From Chrysopilus asiliformis (Eukaryota; Arthropoda; Insecta; Diptera; Rhagionidae): a DNA stretch of 64,000 bases. Made by a program: the position numbers and the translations under genes. Positions within the stretch are counted from its first letter, which is position 1. Each line of letters opens with the position of its first letter. The stretch spans positions 81,179,942 through 81,243,941 of the forward strand of contig OZ035962.1 of assembly GCA_964034945.1 (NCBI GenBank), in the 5' to 3' direction. Positions 56,379 to 64,000 of the stretch are shown one piece after another. Below the pieces are notes generated by a model that made no database searches, was not told the DNA's origin, and worked only from the letters and a program-made list of their open reading frames with translations.

Positions 56379-56650
56379 CACTCAGAAAAATGTCCAGGTC
56401 AACTTTTTGTCAGGTTAACTCTGACCTTACAGAGGTGTGTGTAAGCCAGCTAGCGGTCAGAGTTAACCTATCTAAGGTCAACTCATGCAGCTCCCAATGC
56501 CCTACTTCACCTGCTGGTGGCTTAATTTGAGAATTTCTCCGACCACAGGTCAACTCAGTTTTACTTTCCCTCATGCAGGCGAACGCGCGCCTGCCCGAGG
56601 CCAATTACGCCGTATGTAGGTCGTCGAGTTAGCCTCCATTTTTCTGAGTG
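56379..56650 (+). mobile_element. Family E MITE, 272 bp, TA duplication
   Basis: Inverted ends CACTCAGAAAAATG and CATTTTTCTGAGTG are flanked by TA at 56377-56378 and 56651-56652. The interior CAGGTTAACTCTGACC is the uninterrupted form of the site that holds another MITE at 59111. The minus-strand frame inside has no real coding signal. Confidence 0.75.
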
Positions 56651-56652
56651 TA

Positions 56653-59048
56653 GATTAACAAAATTCCGGTAATATGTGCCAAAAAAAATCAATAATACCA
56701 AACTTCGGGACAAGTTAAAAATTTAATTTTATGCTTGTTTTTATATTTGTTTAATAAAATAACACATGAAACTTATTAATGATAAACACACGAATAAGAA
56801 TTTCTCATTAAATATTTTTTCACATGCTCGTGAAACTTAAAAATAACGTTAGCACGCCAGTAATATGTGCTTTTACCTTAATTTTAATTTGTTAATAAAT
56901 CGTATCTAAATTTTTTTCCTAAATATGCTTCCATCCAGTCATTTGTAGGTATTATTTAAAAAAAAATATTTGAAAAAGTTCCACATGAAAAAAAAACTTA
57001 AAAGATTCGCAGAACCCGAATTCCCCGAATTTGAACTAAATAAGTTCCACTAAACTCGTGATTAATGAATCCAGTGAATAATAATTCTTAATTTTATCTA
57101 TTAGGCGGGTTCTACCACTGCTGCAAGAGTTTTGAATTTCATAAAAATTTAATTTTCTGTGACAGCAAAAAAAGATTACAAATGAAGTCATCAGCACAAA
57201 TATTCACTCATGCATTTTATTAGCAAAATCTCAAAAGAGTTGAATTAAATTTAGAGTGGAGGACGATAACTACATAAAAAAATTACCCCAAAATGTTTTT
57301 TTGTTGTTGAAAGTTTTAACGAAAATATTTACAAACATTTTGTGTAAACATTTTGCTGTTGAAATTTTAATTATCAAAAATGGAAATGGGAAAAAATTAA
57401 AATTCAAACAAAAATAATGATTAATAATGAATTTTTCATAAAAAACGATTAATCGAATGTCAAAGTAATAACATTCGATCGTTTAATGGCGTCACAAAAT
57501 TTGATATCGATCGGATAATGGCATCTTCCGAAAATCGACAAAAATACCTGCGATGGTTTTAAAATGTATTTCCTCGTCTTTTTATTTTCTAGTTTCGTTT
57601 CTGAATAAAAGAAAATAAAAAGCATAAAATGAATAAAAAATGTAAAGATAAAATCCGATTGAAATACTCAAGCATAAAAGAGAATAAAATACAGTCGCAG
57701 ATTTAAAATTGGATGCCGAAAGAGTTCAAGATGAAATATTTATTTCGTTAGTGAGAAATTCAATTCACAAACACAACGAATTTAACTGATTTTTTATTTT
57801 ACATAAAATACACAACAATTGTGAGAACTGTTTGTAAAAAATTAAATAAATTTTTCTCAAATTTATTTTAATTTAAAAAAAAATTTCGTAAAGCCAAAAT
57901 TGATTACAAATTTTTCGCATTAATTAAAACTTTTTATCCAATTTGAAATTATATCGAAATAATTTTCGATCGATAAAAGCAAAATGTATGTTTGCACGCA
58001 ACAAACACAAATAAACAGATAAACGCAAAGGCAAAAAAATAAATTGCTATAAGAACCAAGAAACGATACAAAAACGTATACTATGGGGAATGAGAAAGGG
58101 AGACAGAAAAGATTTTATTTAGAAAATATTACATTAAAATCTATGGCATATGTTCAGTGAAAAATACACAAATACACATCTTACACACATACTATAGAAT
58201 AACTGCCTTTTGATAACCACATATTCTACTTGAATTTTAAAATATTTAGCAAAAATATCATTATTATACTTGAGGTTTTATTTTTGTCTCCAGTCACATT
58301 GAATCGATTTATTATTTTGTAATTTCTTGAAAATGTTTTCCATTTACCACTCATTAATAATTAATTTTACCCCTACTTTGGTTTTTTGTTATATTGTAGA
58401 TTAGAATTGATGCGTCATTAATTTGGTGTTTAAAAATTAGGGAGAACTTTTTTTGACGCAAATATGGCGTGACGTGTGACATGATTGTTGGTTTTTTTTT
58501 TGATAGTGAAAGTCGGAATAATTAAAAAAATGGGGACGAGAATTAAGGGTCGTTTGTTTACGTATAAAAATTGGGGTTAAAGGCACGCCAAAAATTAGGA
58601 AAACCAAAAAAAAACCTCCGTTTATACCTGAAACTTTACTCCGCGAATTTTATTCTTCGACATTAAATTCATATTGCATAATCGTTTACACTCTGACACA
58701 AAATCCGGAAATTTATTTCTGAAACACATCCAAAATGGAGTTTTGTTCATATAAAAACCGTCCAAATAAATTCAAATTTTGACAATTTTTTTCCCTAATC
58801 TTTGAAAAACGTTCTTCAAAGCGATGTGTTTCTTCAAATATGCTATCCTTGTCAGACCCCTCCTACTCGCACAGTTTTGCAATGGAAAATAATTTTTTTT
58901 TTCAAATATCTGCTTATTTTTATCTTGGATTAAAAAAATTGCTTCAACAATTTTTTTGAAAACATGAACCGTTTTCGAGAAAATCGTTTGGTGGAAGGAC
59001 AAGGAGGATTTCAATCCTTCCTGTCTTTGAAGAAATCACTCATTTTTC
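56653..59048. other. Long AT-rich stretch, nothing recognised
   Basis: It is extremely A/T-rich with short frames only; no repeat partners were found in this window. Confidence 0.5.
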
Positions 59049-59070
59049 ATACAGTATTGTCATAGCCGTA

Positions 59071-59568
59071 CACTCAGAAAAATGTCCAGGTCAACTTTTT
59101 GTCAGGTTAAAGCCTAAACCCCAATTACGCGTTCGTGCGTGCGGCATGATTTTGTTCTGGCATCTAGTAGTTGTCACCGCGTCTAAAAGTAGAAACTGAG
59201 CCTACTCTACGCGGCACGGACGCGGCAACGCGTCTGAGAAACGCGCAATTATACATTTACTCATATAAATGCGTAGTTTTTACCTTCACCGCGTGGGTGC
59301 CGCACGCACGAACGCGTAATTGGGGTTTAGGCTTAACTCTGACCTTACAGAGGTGTCTGTAAGCCAGCTAGCGGTCAGAGTTAACCTATCTAAGGTCAAC
59401 TCGTGCAGCTCCCAATGCGCTACTTCACTTGCTGGTGGCTTAATTTCAGAATTTCTCCGACCACAGGTCAACTCAGTATTACTTGCCCACATGCAGGCGA
59501 ACGCGCGCCTGCTCGAGGCCAATTACGCCGTATGTAGGTCATCGAGTTAGCCTCCATTTTTCTGAGTG
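59071..59568 (+). mobile_element. Family E MITE with a nested MITE
   Basis: Same ends as 56379-56650, flanked by TA at 59069-59070 and 59569-59570. Without the insert at 59111-59333 and one TAA it would be 272 bp, equal to the other copy. Confidence 0.8.
59111..59333. mobile_element. 223-bp MITE with TAA duplication (Harbinger-like)
   Basis: Inverted ends AGCCTAAACCCCAATTACGC, continuing GTTCGTGCGTGCGGC, are flanked by TAA at 59108-59110 and 59334-59336. The empty site GGTTAACTCTG is at 56417-56427. A 3-bp TAA duplication is typical of PIF/Harbinger. It is GC-rich for this window (GCGGCACGGACGCGGCAACG). Confidence 0.8.
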
Positions 59569-59628
59569 TATGGTGAAACCAAAGGGTATATTATAAAGTT
59601 AATACTTTGCCTTACCGTTTGTAACTTA

Positions 59629-60365
59629 GGATACCGTTTTTAACGCGTCGAACCAATCGTCGGACACAAAACTGAACTACACCAGGGTGTTAGGGAGGAC
59701 AAAAGATTTTCATTTCCGCATGTCTGTCCATCGAACACCATAACTTTCGAAAGGATTGAGCTAGAGGCTTAAAATTCTGTACAGTTTCTCGTAAATGGCT
59801 CGGCAAGGGAAATTGGACCATTCCTTCCCCCCTCCCCCATAAAACGAAACAGCTTTTTTTTGCAATTTTCTCGAAAACGGTGAGTCATATTAAAAAATTT
59901 ATAATGGTAAAATGTGCTTAGAATATGATTTTACATAACTTATACATATATCAAAATCCAATTGCACCAGTTTCCTCCCTCCCCCAAACAAATGGAATAC
60001 CTGTTTCCTGATTTCTTGAAAACTGTGCATGGTATCGAAAAATTTATAAAGATAAAATGTGTTTAGAATAGGGTTTTACATAACTTATCTATACATCAAA
60101 ATCCAGTTGGACAACCCTTTCCCTCCTCCCCTGCTCCCATACGAATTGAACACATTTTTTTATATTTTGTCGAAAACAGTGAGTCGTATTGAAAAATTTA
60201 TAACTTTTTTTTATGGATTAGAATATCCATACATTAAAATCCAATCGGACTACTCCTTTCCCCTCTCCTATAGAAATGATTTTTTTTTAAAGAAACATTT
60301 TGTCTGTCGTCAATTAAAGTATTTGACGATCAGCCCCAGGCAATTGTAGCTTTTCTTATGTTTTA
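59629..60365 (+). repeat. Family D repeat, long form
   Basis: TTAGGATACCGTTTTTAACG, TGAACTACACCAGGGTGTTA, a very short GTCY site, three successive TTTATAA...TTACATAACTTAT...CATCAAAATCCA blocks, and the end CCCCAGGCAATTGTAGCTTT (60335-60354). The number of middle blocks differs between copies (compare 13780 and 25165). Confidence 0.65.
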
Positions 60366-61909
60366 ATTTAAGGCCTTTTGTGATAGTGGACATTCTTTTT
60401 TAATTGTTTTCCTTTTTTTATAGTTCACGGTGTTTTTTAAATGTTTAAAACGATTTTTTTTAGAGATTTTTGACTTTTTAAAAGTTTTTTTCTTTTTTGA
60501 TTCCCCATAGAATTTTTTTCTTCATTTTTAAAGGCGTTCAGTTGTCATCTACAAGAAAGTGTGCTACTATTTTTCATCCATATTCGAGATTACTATCTGA
60601 TTCAATTTGAAACGGACCGCATAATTAAAGAGATAAAAATCAAGCGATACATTCTTCAGCTGACGTGAATCCAATGTGAAAAATAGCATAAAAGTCATGG
60701 CCTGAGGGGGAATTAAGAGGGAAATCACTTGAGATTACTGTGACAAGCAGAACAAGCTTAAAGCGCTTGTTATTTGTGCACACAAAGCATAAATGTCATG
60801 ATCGACGCCAAACCACCCTCCTCCTACCCCTCTTCTTAAAGTCCCATACTCTTTGCAAATTCTCTCAATATCACGGGACTCACTTTTAACCTTTTAAAAG
60901 TAAATAACATCATAAACCAAGCGAAGCTCCTTCTCCACAGAAATTTAGCTCCCCTTTTGTTGTTCTTTTCCGCAGTTATTTCGTCAAAATCACGCATTTC
61001 ATAAGAAATTCTGTCTGCTGAGCAAGTAATTTACTTCTGATTCGTTCTGATTTATATCTCATGAGAGAAAATCCAAAAAAAAGTCACTTCGTCTCTCCCG
61101 CAGGTCTATTTTAATGACCAACAGTCAATCGGTTTGGCGGTTCATTTAATTTTAATGAATGTGTCTATGCTTTTAGTGCTGGAGCATAAAACACAAAAAA
61201 ACGGCATGCTGTCGGATGAAATTCCCATATTAGCTTTTATTTTGTACTGACAATAAAAAAAAAGTCTCTGTCTTGTTGCAGATTTCCTTATGCTCTGCTA
61301 TTTGTCATGTCAACAAATGCCCCAAACGATAAACATATGCAAGTTGGGTTTATTTCGAGAGAGCGAGAGCGAAACTTTTGTGAGAAAAAGTTTTCTAAGC
61401 TTATTCCCCAAACATTTTATGAGAAAACCGGTGAGACATTTATTAATGCGAAAATCGAAGCGCCAACTATAGAAAAGCTTAGCGAAAATAAATGGAGATT
61501 GGCCTTCAATTATCCCCACATTTTGTGTGTACATCGACCTTCTTTTATTTACAATAGCAAAATGTTGAGAAGACAGGAAATGGGATTTTTTTTTTAATTT
61601 CAGTGATGTCGATTGATAGGGTTTTGGGAAATTTAAAATATGGACGATGTACACATTTTTGTCATTCTGGCGAAAATTTTCCAAAAAAGCGGTTAAAAAT
61701 TTTCAAATAGCAAGAACTTTACAGCGTTTTTTCAATTTTTTCTTTGCCGTTTTGGAGAATTTTAAAAGTTGTCTCAATTTTCTGCGAAGAACCAGGCCAA
61801 ACATCTTGAAAAAATCAGTTATGCTCAACAATTGTCAAGGAATACTTAAGAAGAACTTTATGCTTTCTTTCTTTCTTACAGTGGTTCGGCTTTGGTGCAA
61901 GGGTGAATT
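60366..61909. other. AT-rich stretch; overlapping open frames on both strands
   Basis: At 61290-61684 frames are open on both strands (96 codons plus, 124 codons minus). Neither has a recognised domain. A possible acceptor TTGTTGCAG lies at 61274-61282. Not called as a gene. Confidence 0.35.
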
Positions 61910-61915
61910 GAATTT

Positions 61916-62060
61916 CTGGTTTTTGGTTCCTAAAATTTTGGTTCTGATTTTCGTTCCTAAAATTTCAAAAATTTAGTTCTGATTCCTAAAATTTCAAAAA
62001 TTTGGTTCTGGTTTTGGTTCCTAAAATTTCAAAAATTTGGTTCTGGTTTTGGTTCACTGA
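61916..62060 (+). repeat. Tandem repeat, ~37-bp unit
   Basis: TTCCTAAAATTTCAAAAATT then TGGTTCTGGTTTTGG repeats about four times with shortened units at the left. Confidence 0.75.
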
Positions 62061-62140
62061 AATTTTATTGGTTTAGTGGCTTCGGTTCCTACACAAGACT
62101 GGTAGAGAAGGCATGTACAATGGTTTTTTTGGTACTAGAT

Positions 62141-62733
62141 CAGTGTTGCCATTTTCAGCGACTTGTCTCATTTATAGCGACTTTCATGCCTTAAAAAGCA
62201 CGTGTTGAGATTTGAGATTTTAGTGGTCTTTTGGGGACTTTTCGGAGATTTTCAGCGATTTTCAAAAATTTCTTAAAAAAAACTGTGTTTTGCTAATAAA
62301 CATCATTTTTCACAATTTTTTTCATTTATGTTACACAAGAACATTTAATAAAAATGCAAAAAATTAATGAAAATTGAATTAAGACCTAACAACAGTGGAT
62401 TTAGACATAAATAAATCTTTGAATTAGATGTGAGTAAATTTTATGTAGATATTTTGACATGAAGTCTATTTAGTTATTATTTTTCTAAGAAGAACTTAAC
62501 AATTTTTTATTTTTGTGTTTTTTAAGAAGACAAAGTTTTTTTTTTTATTATTATATTTTATTATTGTTTTTAACAAAGAATAAAAGCGATTTGAAAACAA
62601 GATATACTCGTATGTTTAAATATGCATTAAAAAAAGTGTCAAAACTAGTGATTTTTGTCTATAATTTCGGAGACTTTTGAGATTTTTTTTCCTCATTTCA
62701 GCGATTTTGGGCTTGAGGTCTCCGGCAACACTG
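62141..62733. mobile_element. 593-bp hAT-like non-autonomous element, perfect 8-bp duplication
   Basis: TACTAGAT flanks both sides (62133-62140 and 62734-62741). The ends are CAGTGTTGCC and its inverse GGCAACACTG. Subterminal TTTCAGCGACTTG / TTTCAGCGATTTTG and AGCGATTTTC motifs recur near both ends. No transposase was found. Confidence 0.85.
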
Positions 62734-62741
62734 TACTAGAT

Positions 62742-64000
62742 GAACATAAAATAATCGCTAGACTCTAAATCTGGTCGACAATAGAAAATAATAAAAAAAT
62801 TTCGATGCTAAAAATTCAAATTTGAATCGGTTTGACAAAAAATATTCTGGAATTTCATTAGGTTACAGAATTGGTTTTAAAAACTGGTTTGGTTTTGGAA
62901 TCGGCTCGGCTATATTTTTTTAAAGTGGTATAATTTTGACTTGTTTCGCCGTGCCGGTTTAACCGGGTCCAAAAAACCGGTTATTAAAACACCGAAAAAC
63001 CGTTTTGTTGAAATTGGGTAGGTTAGGTCTTAAACGCAACAAATACACTATAATACAAACAAAAGACGTGAAATGCCATATAATCCATTAAGAGACCATA
63101 AATGACACAATATAATATTGTTTTTGGTTTAGAGTGCCTAAAAGGAAGTGTTTCTAACAAATCAGTTGCACGAAAATTAGTTTAAAACTATTTTCCGTAC
63201 AAAAAAAATGATCGGTTTTTTTGAACGGTTTTTGGCTTAAAAAAAAAACACCGGGTATAACCGTGCAAAAAAAACACCGAAAAAAACCGGTTAACCGAAG
63301 CAAAAACACCGGGTAACCGGTTTAACCGGTTCTTTTTTGACATCCCTAGTTTGGACCTTTTTTTAAAGTGGTTAGGTTTTGATTCGGGCCGGCTATTTTT
63401 TAAAAGTGGTTTGCTTTTGGTTCGATTTGGCCATACTTTTTCAAAGTGGTTCGGTTCAAAAAACCGGGTGCATATCTAAAAAAACAAGGTTTAAAATACT
63501 GTCTAACTTCGATAACTCGAAATCATCGACAATTCGAATTTTCGTATGTTACTGTCAGCTTCCACTTATGGAAACTCGATTATATTTTTTTCCTTAAATT
63601 CTTCCGCAAAACACAATTAATACAAAACGACAGCACAAAACCATGCTTTTAGAACGCCGATTAAATTTAGCGAAACTTTGTTGAAAAAAAGAAGCTTTTG
63701 TGCTCCCATTTTTGTATGTCATGCGCTTTTTAGCATATGTTGCACATGTTTATCATTTCTTACATACATACAAATTGCCTAATCTTAAAAAAATGTCACC
63801 AAATTCTAATACGTGTTCATAACGTTATATGATTCCGTCATAAATACGAAATCGTTGTTTCTTTTCCACTTGTTTTCATGACGCCATGCTATCTTCTTCT
63901 ATGTTTCGCCCCGAAAGGCATGAAGGGCCAAGGGTTGGTCTTAATTTTATTTTTTGGCGTCGTGTCTTACCTCCATCATTTTTACTACAATATTTTTTTG
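62742..64000. other. AT-rich stretch with GGTT/CCGGTT-rich repeat text, no supported gene
   Basis: Between 62860 and 63475 motifs such as CCGGTTTAACCGG, AAAACCGGTT and TGGTTCGGTT recur irregularly in both orientations. The last ~500 bases hold no recognised feature. Confidence 0.5.

Larger units (their letters stand above)
59049..59628 (+). repeat. Family C 5' fragment split by a family E MITE
   Basis: Left remnant ATAGCCGTA (59062-59070) and right remnant TATGGTGAAACCAAAGGGTA (59569-59588) together make the family C 5' hairpin start, with TA duplicated. Right-hand text runs to GCCTTACCGTTTGTAAC (about 59628), where family D begins. Confidence 0.6.

Noticed and set aside
56410..56604. Minus-strand frame similar to one at 59286-59522
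   Set aside because: The similarity reflects two copies of a family E MITE. The frames cross the MITE boundary logic and have no domain.
61307..61684. Overlapping frames of 96 and 124 codons with a possible upstream acceptor
   Set aside because: Frames are open on both strands with no recognised domain; a chance effect of local composition is more likely.
1..64000. tRNA, rRNA or CRISPR features
   Set aside because: No cloverleaf-compatible GGTTCGAATCC-type arm, rRNA-like core or regularly spaced repeat-spacer array was seen. The spaced repeats present are contiguous tandem arrays or dispersed transposons.

Overview
This window looks like AT-rich, gene-poor nuclear DNA from an insect, most likely a fly (Diptera). 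The evidence is indirect. There is a Ty3 (Gypsy) retrotransposon with an Mdg3/blastopia-like layout and a mariner relic. There are many short non-autonomous elements built around GTCY microsatellites, in the style of dipteran INE-1/DINE and mini-me repeats. The one recognisable spliced gene has a TCAGTT-type initiator upstream of it and short introns (56-136 bases). No bacterial, organellar, rRNA, tRNA or CRISPR feature was seen. Nearly all open frames apart from the retrotransposon are chance frames in AT-rich DNA.

0-35 kb: AT-rich background with nested small transposons. Four repeat families, called A-D here, recur in both orientations. C and D share a 3' end and carry GTCY microsatellites. 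A and B begin with a hairpin around ACTTTC/GAAAGT. Between and inside them are short TIR elements, several with exact target-site duplications: 8 bp hAT-like, TTAA piggyBac-like, and TA or TAA types. There is also a LINE C-terminal fragment (20.15-20.30 kb), a structured 214-bp dispersed repeat in two 98%-identical copies (13.56 and 26.91 kb), a possible promoter with a 5' exon (about 4.48-4.92 kb) and a possible short coding exon (10.92 kb).

35.2-45.2 kb: the most informative part. A frameshifted, 5'-truncated mariner lies next to a 8,824-bp region bounded by CTACACGGAAA inverted repeats and TAAA duplications. Inside that region is a four-exon minus-strand gene for a predicted 240-residue protein with a SAM-like N terminus. 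Its last exon is split by a complete, very young Ty3 element (6,166 bp, identical 194-bp LTRs, AACT duplication, one uninterrupted 1,426-residue Gag-Pol frame). Without the retrotransposon the TIR unit would be about 2.65 kb. It shows no transposase, so it is either a non-autonomous element carrying a gene or a little-known transposon type.

45.2-64 kb: more nested repeats. A piggyBac-like MITE sits in a family A copy whose unoccupied homologue lies at 16.94 kb. A foldback MITE has one arm expanded into a hexamer array. There is a ~110-bp satellite (50.2-50.8 kb), a family C element inside a family D element, a three-level nest at 59.05-59.63 kb, and a hAT-like element with a perfect 8-bp duplication at 62.14 kb.

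Apart from the SAM-like gene, no complete host gene was identified. The rest may be intergenic or a long intron.
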